Assembly (NCBI GenBank): GCA_025667525.1
Contig: CM046882.1
Span: 529,777,473 to 529,841,472, forward strand
DNA from: Glebionis coronaria
Lineage: Eukaryota; Streptophyta; Magnoliopsida; Asterales; Asteraceae
Reading direction: 5' to 3'
Length of the DNA stretch: 64,000 nt
Below, in pieces: positions 24,301-35,084 of this stretch; position 1 is the stretch's first letter; every line of letters starts with the position of its first letter. Position numbers and translations under genes: made by a program. A model generated the notes under the pieces. That model was given only the letters and a program-made list of their open reading frames with translations, ran no database searches and was not told the DNA's origin.

Positions 24301-25291
24301 CCCAATAAGGATAAGCTGTTTGCTTATTAAGCTGTTATAAGCTCACTTTCAGCTTTTGGACCTTTAGAGTTTTGTGTTTAGAATTGAATTTTGAGTCAGA
24401 TTGGGCTTTTCCAAGTCAATTGGGCCAAGTTTGACTTTTTGGGCTAAAAAGCCCATTTAATTGGACTGTTTTTGGTTTTGGCCCATTTGAGGGCCCAATA
24501 GGGGTATTCTGGTCATTTCACTTTCATTTTCTGTTTATTTAGATTAAAATAAACTAGTTTGCAAGTTTTTAGAATTTTTTATAATTTTTGGATTTTTAAT
24601 ATTATTTTAATATTATTTTATTATTTTTTTTTAAATTTCACATTTTTCAACTTTTTATATTTTTCTTAGCTTAAATACATTAAAATAGGGTTTTTGCAAC
24701 TTTTAGAATAATTTTATCACTTTTAGATTAATTTTTATAATTATTTTAACTTTTTATAGTTTTTAAACCATTTTAAATAGTTTTTATTAGTTTAAAAATT
24801 TCTAAAAATAGCTTTTAATCTTTTAATCTTTTTAGGTCATTTTAGAGGTTTACCAATTGAAAAATCTTTATTTGGGCTTTTTGATAATTTATTTGATTTT
24901 TAGGGCTTTAATTAGCATTTAAAAATTGAATATTTAATTATTTAAAAGGTTTGAAAAAATTTTAATCATTGGTAAACTCTTTGTTTATTTATTTTGATTT
25001 TTGGTGAATTTTTGGTAATTTTTAGAATTAATTTTTATTTTTGTAGTTTTTACGGTTTTACGTTTTGTCGTCGTAGTAATAATTTTCACGTCTTCGTCAT
25101 CTTCTTTTCTCATCCCTTCTTAACCAATATTAATCTCAAACCAATTACGAATTACTCACACACATATACCTCCTTGGGAAACGAACTTTTCATTTAGGGT
25201 CATTAGTGCTTGATTTTCCTAAATCATCTACTTTTACCCTATTTTACCCTCCTTTGTTTTCCTAAACAAGAGGTGTAATTTACTGCAATCA
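21385..25291 (+). repeat. 3' LTR of Athila no. 2
   Basis: The LTR runs TGATGAGATGG to TGCAATCA and pairs with 8904-12807. It keeps an intact TATAAATAG. It carries the same phased motifs at 23782, 23803 and 23824. Confidence 0.93.
22442..22450 (+). promoter_or_regulatory. TATA box in the 3' LTR of Athila no. 2
   Basis: TATAAATAG is followed about 25-30 bp on by a purine/pyrimidine mix suited to transcription start. This intact copy would drive transcription outwards into the copia remnant, antisense to it. Confidence 0.55.
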
Positions 25292-25296
25292 GGTTG
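25292..25296 (+). repeat. Target-site duplication, right copy (GGTTG)
   Basis: It matches 8899-8903 and directly follows the 3' LTR end of Athila no. 2. Confidence 0.9.
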
Positions 25297-26394
25297 CATA
25301 ACATACACTTCTCCTCAATTGTGCCATATAAGAAAGCACTTTTCACATCCATTTGATAAACTGTGAAACCCATGCAGGAAGCATAGGCTAGAAAAATCCT
25401 TATTGCTTCAATTTTAGCAACAGGTGAAAAAACCTCTTCATAGTCTATCCCTTCTTCTTGTGTATATCCCTGAGCAACTAAACGTGCCTTGTTTCTGACC
25501 AGAATACCTCTTTCATCCTTTTTGTTTCTTAGAACCCAACGTGTCCCAATAGGTCTGACATGGTTTGGACAGTCCACAAGCTCCCAAACATCTTGAATTG
25601 CAAACTGATGAAGCTCATCTTGCATTGCTTCAACCCAGCTTGGTTATTTAAGCGCCTCAAAAATCTTCTTGGGTTCCTTTTGTGACAGAAAACAGGCAAA
25701 CAAACATGCTTACACAAGAGGGGTATCTTCCTTCTTGTGGATGTTTGCAGTGAATCCTTCTATGGAATTCTTCAACTTCTGGTTTGAACTGGTGAAGTAA
25801 TATGTCCATTTATTTGAGAGGGAGGATGAGATTTTGCCAATTTAGTAGAAGTTCCCTCTCCAAATAATGTAGAATGTGGAACAGTGGATTCAAGGAGTCC
25901 ATTATCCCACTCATCATCACTACCATACCCATTAGATCTAGGAGAATCATTGTCAGCGTCTGAATTGATGACGCTGACACCTTCATGGGGTGTGGTATCA
26001 TCACCTTGTTCAAATCCTTCCTTGGAAGAAGGTGAAAGCAAGCTGTCACGGATGATTTATTCCTATCAGTGTTTGGTATAGACCTGTCATCGTCCTTATC
26101 TGGGTTGTCAGCCTCTGGTTCTGGTTTGTCAGCGTCTTTGCTTTCACTGACTTGCTCTTCTTGGAGCTTTCTCTCCTCTTCTCTTGCAATAGTAGATGCT
26201 TGGATGAACTCTTCGCTCCATATTGGTATGGTTATATAGTTAAATAAGGGAGTAGGTTCATCCTCTTGTGATCCTTGAACATCTTTGACATGTGTACTCG
26301 TATTTTCAATGACAGATACTTCCAAAACATTTGGATCCTTTTCCACAATGTCTAGATTAGTGACAAGCATATAATTCAAAGTCCTAGTTAAGGG
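25292..26394 (-). pseudogene. Copia pol: integrase-RT linker and N-terminal reverse transcriptase, broken
   Basis: From the right, an acidic Asp/Glu/Ser-rich linker holds heptads of the form xxADxxx (DADKPEPE, ADNPDKDDD, near 26140-26060), with TGTCAGCG-type octamers at 26064, 26085, 26106 and 26127. A frameshift follows near 26040-25810. Reverse transcriptase then starts with MQDELHQF, DVWELVDCPNHVRPIGTRWV, VRNKARLVAQGYTQEEGIDY, VFSPVAKIEAIRIFLAYA and YQMDVKSAFLYGTIEE. The frame runs into the Athila LTR at 25291. Confidence 0.8.
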
Positions 26395-27720
26395 TTACAA
26401 ATCAAACAACCAATCTGGTCCATTTTCAGGATCACTAGGCTTACTTTCTAAGGATCTAACATGCACTTTTTCAAGAATACGTTCCTTCTTGTTGTAACCC
26501 CTGTACCCTTTGCTATTCATAGAATAACCCACAAAATATCCCTCATCACCTTTTGAACTAAACTTACCTAGGTTATCACTAGTATCTAATATCACTACAT
26601 GACATCCAAAGGGTTTAAGAAAGTCTATATTAGGCCACCTTTTCCAAAATAGCTCATAAGGTGTCTTATTGTGGATTTTGTTGACCAAGGCTCTGTTTTA
26701 AACATAGCAAGCTGTGCTCACTACTTTGGCCCAAAAAGAAATGGGAAACTTAGCATCTGCCCACATGGTCCTAACTGCTTCTATGAGTGTTCTATTTCTT
26801 CTTTCAACTACACCATGCTGTTGTGTAGTTCTAGCAATACTAAACTCCCTAGTAATTCCTCTATCAACGCAGAAGGTATCTAATAGGGTATTTCTAAACT
26901 CATCACCATTATCACTTCTAAGTATATTAACTGTGTACCCTGATTTCTTCTCTATTTGGGTAATAAAGTTAATCAAAACCTTGGCAGTGTCACTTTTCAA
27001 AGCTAAAAAGAAAGTACAAGTAAACCTAGAATAATCATTAGTGATGACAAAGCAAAAAGATTTATCATTTAAACTCTCTATTTTAGTAGGACCAAAGAGG
27101 TCCATGTGTAGCAAGTGAAGTGGTTTAGAACAAGATTGCACACGTTTAGACTTAAAGGAGACCTTATGTTGTTTGCTTTTAAGGCATGCAACACAAGTAT
27201 GATCATTGTGGAAAGCTTTTGAAGGCAAACCACTGACAAGATCATGTCTCACAAGTCTATTAATGTTGTTAAAGTTAATGTGCTCTAACCTTCTGTGCCA
27301 TAAATTACTTTCATCTACTGAAGCTTTAGCATAAAGACATGACATATTTTTGTTCATCTTAACTCCTTTTATATTAACCTTATAAATGTCCTTATGCCTA
27401 GGTGTTCTATACTCAATAAAATTTTCATCAGGTACCTTAAAATCCTTACTTAACACTAAGCATTCAGTGTCAGTAAAAAGAACTTTATTTTTGTTGTCAC
27501 AAACTTGTGACACACTAAACAAGTTATAATCAAGTTCTTTTACCAGGAAGACTTCATCAAACCGTAGGTTGTTAGTGATGAGATTGCCTTTTCCAGAGAT
27601 GGTTCCAAAACCTCCTCCAAAATACACTATATCGCCATTCTTGATAGGAATGAAAATAGTTAGATAGTCTTCCTTCCTCGCCATGTGCCTTGAGCATCCA
27701 CTGCCCCAATATCCTTTATC
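26395..27720 (-). pseudogene. Copia pol: protease and integrase
   Basis: The protease start near 27690 reads YWGSGCSRHM, where family members have an active-site DSG. The catalytic aspartate is missing here, and about two residues before it are lost. GAG-pre-integrase follows (SNLWHRRLEHINFNNINRLV, CVACLKSKQHKVSF), then the integrase core: D in LHMDLFGPTKIES, D in LRSDNGDEFRN and E in QQHGVVERRNRTLIE (about 27110-26780). The frame breaks at 26698 (stop) and continues at 26688 with NKIHNKTPYELFWKRWPNI, SKGYRGYNKKERILEKVHV. This copy is inactive. Confidence 0.85.
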
Positions 27721-30589
27721 ATTGACCTGCTTTGGAATGCCCTACACATGAAGAAAACAAATTAGTTTTCTTTGGGAATCCAAGCCTTAGTAGACTTGGA
27801 TTCATTAGGTTGTTCAACAAGAATGGATTTGTTCCTTGTAACAACCCCATGTTCATCCCGTTGTGTCCTAAGCACCCAATTTACCCCAATAGGTTTAGTG
27901 ATGACCTTTGCAAGAAAATTAAATCTGTTGCAGGTCATAGAAGTTCCATGTGAATTAAGGTTTTGGTCTTGTTTAGGTCTCCATGTCAAACAGGATGAAG
28001 CTTTAGACCCTTCTCCCTTAGGTTTTAAATACTTATTACTTGGTTTAACATAAGATCTAACAGAAGCCAGTGTGGCATTTTCATACCAAACCTAGATCTA
28101 TCAGCGGCTAATTTTGTCTTGTCAGCAGACAATTTGTTCCTGTCAGCGCCCAAATTAGGGTTTGCTACAGGAACCCATTGTCTGTTAGACAAAGTGTTGG
28201 TCTTTTGAAAGGGTCTTTGTCCATTAATATTAGTCCCTCTAGAAAAGAAAGGAGTTGGTCTAGTGGCCTAAGGACTAATTTGGGTGTTAGGTTTGTGGTT
28301 AAAGTTGGTTGGCCTTTTATTAGTGTTGAATTTAGAGCCGCTGACACATTTATAAGCCAAGTGAGAAAAACTCCCACATGTGTAACAAGCCTTTCTAGAC
28401 ATAGCCTTAGGTCTAGATTGAAAGAACCCTGTCCCATTAACACTTGATTAGCTTTGAGGTGATCTAGGTTTCCTATACATTTCAGCATATTTAACACTAG
28501 ATTTACTTTTAGTTGTAGAGACAAATTCAATAGTATTTCCAGTGGTAGGGTCAGTGATGACAATGGGTTTAACTTCAGTTTCTTCATCACTAAGAAGCCC
28601 CCCCTTAACAGACAACATAGGGTTGGCTTTCTTCCACTGTTCTAGATCAGTCACCTTCTTATTATACTCTTCTACTGGGTTAAGCACTCTAGGTGGAGGA
28701 ATAAATTCCTCTTCTTGGAGTTCTGGAATACCAGTCCAAGAGAGATCCTTTTTCAGGACACCATAGAAGTTCCCAGCAGGTGGTGGAATGGCAGCATACT
28801 CTTTCATCCCAATCCCCGACATGTCCCTAGGGTTTCTTTGTTCACTAACACACTTTTCTAGAGTTTGGCTGGCTTTATCAAACTTTTCAATTTTAAGCCC
28901 TACTTTTCTTTATCCTTAATGGCTTCACTCAACTAAAGTTGCAAGTCAGCTCTACATTTCATTAAAGATTCTCTAGCTTCATTACTGACTTTCAAATCTC
29001 TAGTTAAGACATTAATTTGATCTTTTAGGTCAAACTCCATTTTCTTATATTCCTCTACCATTCCATCATATTGTGCAAGCCCCCTTTGATAGTTTGCAAG
29101 TCTAATTTCTACGTCAAAAACATCTGATTTTAACTTTAAAAATTCTTTGTTAAGTTTTTAGTGTTTAACCTGCAACCTTTACTACAAAAAGCATCATCAT
29201 ATACCTCATTATCTGATGAAGATGAGGAGTTGGCCATGAGAGCAAAGTGAATGTGCTTTTCCTCTTCCTTTTCAGCAACCAAAGCTTGATTCTCTACCAC
29301 CTCTTCTGCCATAAAGCTCCAGTCCCATCAAACGCCATCAATACCTTACATGGCAACCATAGCCTTTGGCTCAACATCCCCAATAGTGACAATCTGTCTT
29401 GACTTCTTTCCAGTATCATCATTCCGTGGAGATCTACACTCTCTCATGAAGTGTCCCATTCTATGACAATTATAGCATTCAACCTTGGATTTGTCAAATC
29501 CAGTTGTGTCTTTACCATTAAAATTCATCTTTCTACCAAATCTCATGTTCCATCTATTAGCCCTTATGCTTGAAAGTGCCATACTCCACTTGATATCCAT
29601 CTCTTCTATGTCAGCATCACTTATTTGCTCAAGATCCTCATAAGTAACTAAGGAACCATTGGGTAATGCAGCAATGTATGCACATACTGTATCCAAATCA
29701 ATACCAGCAGGTTTAAGACTTGGTGAGCCAACATTGTGTGTGTCAGCATCAAAAGTTGACCCGTTGACAAGAGTTGATCCAGTAACAGGATCTACACTCA
29801 TCCCATTAACATATGAGTCTTTGTCAATGGCTCGAGACTCACTGTGTGAGAAGAAGGCCATGTTTCCAGATGTTAACTTCTTTCCATATTCAAGTAAGAT
29901 CTCATTCTCCACAATCTTTAGCTTATTGTAGATGTCATCAAAAGAAGCACTCTTATGGGCATTGGTAGCAACAATTGATCTGGCTTCAATTTTCCACGCA
30001 TCACCAAGACCTCCAAGGAATGTGGCAATGATATCAGCATCTTCAAGTTATGTTCCCATGAAAGACAACTTGCTAGTGATGTCTTGAAGCCGATTTCTTA
30101 CCTCACTTAGCTTCTCATTGGGATGAGCCTTAAACAAAACATATTCACTCAACAGTTGCTTCTTTCTTTCTTTGGCAGTATCTTCATTACCACCATAGGT
30201 AACTTGAAGGGCCACCCAAAGATCTTTAGCATATTAAAGCTTCTGTATTTGTGCTGGTTCTTTGAACCCAATGAGAGTTTAAGAATTTTCAAGGTTTTCA
30301 TGTCATTCTTTCTCAAGGCTATCTCAGCGGCTGAGACAACTCTTCCATCTTCAGGTATTTCATTAAGATCAGCACCAGTTTGTCCAGCTGTTCTTCGTGC
30401 TCCAATAGCGAGCTGAATCTTATTTGCTTTATCGAATTGATTACCATATTCAATGACTTCCCAAAGAGCATAGTAATTGACTTGAAGATACTGTTCAAAA
30501 TTGAACTTCCATTGTTCAAAGTTGTCAGGGTCGAGCATATGAATTTTGAGGTTGTGATTTGATAAGGATGAAGATTCTATGGTAGCCAT
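27721..30589 (-). pseudogene. Copia gag and gag-protease linker, decayed
   Basis: Gag begins at ATG 30587-30589 (MATIESSSLSNHNLKIH) with the conserved FEQWKFNFEQYLQ and YYALWEVIEYG. After frameshifts between 30150 and 29912 it continues (DLEQISDADIEEMDIKWSMA) to a CCHC knuckle CYNCHRMGHFMREC near 29480-29437. A second knuckle, CYTCGSFSHLAYKC, lies near 28390-28345. Downstream, three phased TGTCAGCG-like motifs (28099, 28120, 28141) encode an x-AD-x repeat. Around 27905-27820 the text KPIGVNWVLRTQRDEHGVV looks like reverse-transcriptase wording out of place (see findings). Many stops and frameshifts. Confidence 0.8.
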
Positions 30590-30668
30590 CTTGTTTGGTT
30601 TTTAGGGTTTTGCAACGATTTAAGGTTTTTAGGGTTTACTGTTCTTTTAGATCAAAGTTCCTCAACAA

Positions 30669-30680
30669 GTTCTGATACCA
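30669..30680 (-). promoter_or_regulatory. Copia primer-binding site, initiator tRNA-Met type
   Basis: On the minus strand TGGTATCAGAAC starts 2 bases after the LTR end. It matches the complement of the plant initiator-Met tRNA 3' end used by most copia elements. Confidence 0.9.
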
Positions 30681-30682
30681 CT

Positions 30683-31176
30683 TGTTGATCCCAAACTTAG
30701 ATCGATTTAGCTTTGTGTTAACGAGAGTAAATCAAGTTTAACACGTAGAAAAACTTTGTGTATTCGACAATCTAAGTGTTATGCGGAATTAACACTTAGA
30801 ACAAAGAACAAAGCAAAACAATTTAAACCAAACTTTCACTTCGATTAATATTGAAACTTGCGTACAATGAAAGTGTAAAACTTGTTATTAAACTAAGAAC
30901 CCTACGACCTCCTTTTATAGCACAAGGAGTCGTGTAAAATAGTCTACCTATCAACTATTCTAGGTAAATATAAATATAGAAAATACTATATTGAACATAT
31001 CTTTACAAGAATTACAAAACGTGTAGACTAAGTATTCCATCAGTGGTTGAACTTCCCTTTGTCAGCGATCAATTATGCTTTGACAGCGTTCACTTGTCAG
31101 CGCCTCTTTTACTCTTGTCAGCGTCCAAGTTCTTCTTTCAACGTCCCAGTGACTTAGTTAATTTTTATTCCCAACA
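30683..31176 (-). repeat. 5' LTR of the copia element (494 bp)
   Basis: On the minus strand it begins TGTTGGGAATAAAA and ends GATCAACA, with TGTTG/CAACA termini. It lies directly before the primer site. A TATAAAAG lies at 30919-30912. Five TGTCAGCG-like motifs near its start (31060, 31081, 31095, 31116, 31137) are mostly 21 bp apart. No partner LTR is in the window. Confidence 0.85.
30912..30919 (-). promoter_or_regulatory. TATA box in the copia LTR
   Basis: TATAAAAG on the minus strand lies about 257 bases into the LTR and is the likely promoter of the copia transcript. Confidence 0.6.
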
Positions 31177-31180
31177 TTAA

Positions 31181-31440
31181 AACCTATCAAGTATCCACAA
31201 TCATGCATTCACAATAAATCACAAACTAAATAACATGTAACTTCTACCAAATCTAAACTATAATGCGATAAAATATTAAATTATAATGCATTAGAACCTA
31301 CCAGGTAGCCACAATCATGCATTCACAATCAATCATAAACTAAACAACGTGCTTATACCAAACCTAAACTATAATGCAATAAAACCAAAACTATGATGCG
31401 TTAAAACCTACCATGTAGTCACAATCATGTAGAATTTTTA
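31181..31440 (+). repeat. Degenerate tandem repeat of about 110 bp
   Basis: Units start with AACCTA(T/C)CA at 31181, 31295 and 31404 and share CACAATCATGCATTCACAAT and CTAAACTATAATGC. The copia LTR ends right at the first unit, so the array may continue on the other side of the composite insertion. Confidence 0.6.
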
Positions 31441-32404
31441 TCAAACACATTGTGTGCAAGTTTTATATACTTTCTTATCATCTTGTCTTTTTAATTATGC
31501 TCGATGAATGTTCAAAATACAGCATCATATCATCTACATCACAGTTATCAAATTAATCTACTACACCCACTACATCATATCATAACGATTACATCAACAA
31601 AAAAATTAAGATCGTAATACAAAATGAGAAACATAAAAAGGCTACAAACATTGAATAGAATACTTACTATAAGGAAAACATGATGAACTTTTAACAACTG
31701 ATCTCAATAACTAATGTTGCCGATGATGATGATGATGCACATCAACGAGGATTGATAATGGTGGTGATATTACAGTGGTTAACGGTGGTGATGTGATAGA
31801 GGGGGTTACGGTGGTGATATTACAGGGGATTTATGTGGGTAAACTGTTGATAGAGGATAGAGTTAATAAATGTGTGAAAAAATACGTAGGAATGAACAAA
31901 ATATGTGGGTAAAAATAAATTATATATGGTTATAATAAATTTACAAAATTGCCTTTGAAGTTTAGGGTAAACTACAAAAATACCCCTAATGTTTTTGAAA
32001 AAAATGGTGGAGACTAGTTGGACACATGGAAGCTTGTGGTTTCACCTCACCTATTTTATTATAAAATCTTTTTTATTTTACTCCAACTTCGTTTACATAT
32101 AAGTATTAATGATAGAATTCGAAAGAATTGGTGTATTTAATGGTCTCATTGTATTATATACATGATCACTATTGCTTTAGTTTTTTTTTATATAATAAAG
32201 CTTTAGTGATGCTAAAAAGTAGTTTGTTATGTTTTTATGCATTGCAAGATAAATTTTTTGAAAATATTTTTATAAGAGTATGACAAACAAAAAGCATTTG
32301 CTCCAAATTGTAGTGATTAAATGATATGGAGTATTTGCTTAAATGCATTTAATGCTTAAAGTTTCTAAAAAACTTGGCCATTATTAATGTTCTCAAATGA
32401 TTTA
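31441..32404 (+). other. Intergenic DNA, no gene seen
   Basis: AT-rich sequence with a short GGTGGTGAT-type microrepeat near 31750-31825. I see no coding potential. Confidence 0.6.
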
Positions 32405-33178
32405 GGGCCCGTTTGGTTCGAAGAATGTTTTTGATGGAATTGGAATCTATTTCAGGAATTAGAATGTGAAGGAATGGAATGTTGAAAAATGAAATCCTTA
32501 TGATTTAGAATCCAATGGAATTGGAATTTGAAAAAACTAGTTCGTGTTTGGTTGAAAGAAAATAAAATGAGAAACATTATATTTAAATATATTATTATAA
32601 TTAAATTTTAAATAATATAATATTAACTAATGTACTAAATAAACAATATTTTTAAAAAAATATAATTATATTTTTAAATAATACTATATAAACTAATATA
32701 TACAGCTTTTTTATATGGACTATTTTATATTATTTTATTTAAAACTCTATTTTTAAATAAAACATTATTTTATTATTTTATTAACATACAAAATAAAATT
32801 AATTTATAAGAATTAAAATTAATTAATTTAAACAAATAATAATTATTAAAAAAACAAATAATAAAATAATAAAAATAAAAAAAAATAAAAAAATTTAAAA
32901 AATAAAATATAAAAGAATAAATAATAGTAATATTAAAAAATATAAATATAAATATAAATAAAATAATAAAAATAATAAACATAAAAAATAAAAAATTAAC
33001 AAAAAAATAAAAAAAATTAATAACAATAAAGTTAAGAAATAATTATTAAAAATTATTTAATTAATATTAATGTTTTTTATTTTTATTTTTTTATCTATTT
33101 ATTTTTATTTTTAATATTTTAATATTTTTATTACTTTTATTTTTAATATCTTTGTTATTATTATTTACTATTATTTTT

Positions 33179-33220
<42 letters not shown>

Positions 33221-33537
33221 TATATATTTTTAATTATTATTATTACTATTGCTACTATTTTTTTTTCTTTTTTTTAAATTTATTATTATTATTAAAAATA
33301 ATATTAGTAAAAAAAATAATAATGTTAACATTCCTCCCCCCTTTGCCATGGAATGTTCAATTCCACATATATGGGATTTTGTAGGATTTTAATTCCATTC
33401 CGCTTGTTAACCAAACACATTAAGGAATGGAATTCAGATTCCAAATACATTGAATCTGCCAACCAAACACGTTATGGAGTGGAATCAGATTCCAATTCAG
33501 TCAGAATCCTTAGGATTCCATCGAACCAAACAGACCC
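32405..33537 (+). mobile_element. TTA-flanked MITE-like element (PIF/Harbinger type)
   Basis: Terminal inverted repeats GGGCCCGTTTGGTTCGA (left) and the complement of TCGAACCAAACAGACCC (right) are flanked by TTA on both sides (32402-32404 and 33538-33540), the target typical of Tourist/PIF-Harbinger elements. The outer 150-200 bp carry repeated GGAAT/ATTCC words in opposite orientation. The centre (32570-33320) is extremely AT-rich with an (AAT)n run at about 33178-33219. It has no ORF and is non-autonomous. Confidence 0.7.
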
Positions 33538-33540
33538 TTA

Positions 33541-33924
33541 GAGTACGTTAAATTTTTGTAAAAAATAATTTTACGCAATGACAAAAGGCTAATGATTTGT
33601 ATAATTTTAAAAGTTATTTGAATACTCACAATTTTTGATGGCCTGTCATTTATACTGTTACCTTACTTAGTGAAGTGTACAAATATTAAAAGTATAATTG
33701 TCATAACATATATCTTTTAAGTATGCAAATAACAATTTTGTATGTGCAAATTATGACAAAAACTTTTGCTAAATATTTTCTAAGATAATAAAAGCTTTTC
33801 ATTGCTTGACTTGTGAGTACTCTTAGTTATAAAAATATTATGAGTTTGATCATTCATAAACTCATACTACCTTTTATTTCATCTCCTATCACCTCTTTTA
33901 AAGATTGCATTTGCAATAGCTTTA
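33541..33924 (+). other. Intergenic DNA, no gene seen
   Basis: AT-rich spacer between two transposons. I see nothing else in it. Confidence 0.55.
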
Positions 33925-35084
33925 TCTTTTATATAATAAAAGAATTAGATTTTTAGAGAGTTTAGATGAAAAGTGGAGGTTGATGGAAAAAAATTAGACC
34001 AATCAAATTGTTTGATTGTGCCACATAAGCAAAAAGATGTAACATGATTGGTTAATAAAAAGTCAAAATTAAAAAAATTCGGTCAAAATTAAAGAAAAAT
34101 CGTGTATAATGAATTTTTTTTTTCAAAAACATAGGTGTCATAAGTATGAAAAAAAGAAACATTAAAAAAGCGGACTGATTATTAAAAACTTAAAGAGCCA
34201 AATGTGAATTTTATGTTTGTTAAATCAATTAAACCTTAAGGGTCCAAGGTGTAAATTTGCTAAAAGAAAAAAAAATATTTGGTTCTTTCATCTTCTTTTT
34301 TCCACCAATTTGTTTTACAACATTACGATTGTCACTCCTGAGTCCCGAACAAAGAATTTTTGCTGGGATAGTTAATAAAGCTCAAATGGGTTAAGGTTAT
34401 CATGATCCATATTCAATTTATATTCCTATTTATTTGATAACTACGTCTATATCAACTATCTAAACAATTTTAATTACTGTATCATAATTTTTTTAAATGA
34501 TTTCTCTTACTTCTTAAGCTTTGGTTTTTATAAACAAATTGAATCAGTGATGCGGTCTCTGGGTTTAGTGTTTTTGGATAATTTCTCATAATTGTCTTTG
34601 ATAATATTTGTGGATGAATAAGACATGTATGCAAAAATTGACTCAAAACCAAATATGTGAACTTTTTAGTTGAAATTATTTATGTATTAAAAATTTAATA
34701 TAATTGATATAATAACGTCATATCTCAAAGAATCACGAACTTATAAATTGTCATAATATTTAATTTTAAACAAAATTATTCAAAATATTATTACCCGTTA
34801 TATTAGCTGATTAAGTTATGCGTGTGTAAGAGTTTGAATTAGTAAGTAATAAATAAAAATTTAAAATAATAATATCGACAGTAAAAAGAGTTTGAAATTC
34901 AAAGAATAAACATTGAAGCGAGTTTATAATAATTTATACGAAACAGGGTAAAAATCAACATTATAAACATGTAAACATTAGATGTTTTTAAAAAGATATA
35001 ATTTACATAAAATTGCAATAACAAATTATTGCTTAATTCATTTTTTATTTTTAAACCCCGTGCATGCACGGGCATTAAAACTAG
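33925..35084 (+). mobile_element. Non-autonomous Helitron (1160 bp)
   Basis: It begins TCTTTTATATAATAAAAG after an A and ends CTAG before a T, the A/T insertion site of Helitrons. Eight bases before CTAG is a perfect 16-bp palindrome, CCCGTGCATGCACGGG (35057-35072), the rolling-circle stop hairpin. No Rep/helicase is encoded and no captured exon is recognisable. Confidence 0.75.

Larger units (their letters stand above)
8904..25291 (+). mobile_element. Complete Athila-type Ty3/gypsy element no. 2 (16.4 kb)
   Basis: Two near-identical 3.9 kb LTRs (8904-12807 and 21385-25291) begin TGATGAG and end CAATCA. They flank a tRNA-Asp primer site, gag, protease, reverse transcriptase, RNase H, integrase, a 2.2 kb non-coding tail and a polypurine tract. 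The 5-bp duplication GGTTG flanks the whole. The gag finger of the form C-x2-C-G-G-x-H-x4-C, the tRNA-Asp primer and the [15 protein letters not shown] stretch after integrase point to the Athila lineage. No env-like ORF remains between integrase and the 3' LTR. Gag-pol has at least two internal stops and several frameshifts, so this copy cannot move by itself. Confidence 0.93.
25292..31176 (-). mobile_element. Ty1/copia (Maximus/SIRE-like) element, 5' part in its own orientation
   Basis: Reading from right to left: LTR (31176-30683), initiator-Met primer site, gag, protease, integrase and the first part of reverse transcriptase, cut by Athila no. 2. It continues at 8903-4670. The order PR-INT-RT-RNase H defines Ty1/copia. 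The right flank TTAAA (31177-31181) should be the target duplication; its partner is outside the window. Confidence 0.88.

Noticed and set aside
32773..32982. Highly hydrophobic 69-residue ORF
   Set aside because: Translation of an AT-only MITE core gives Phe/Ile/Tyr by composition.
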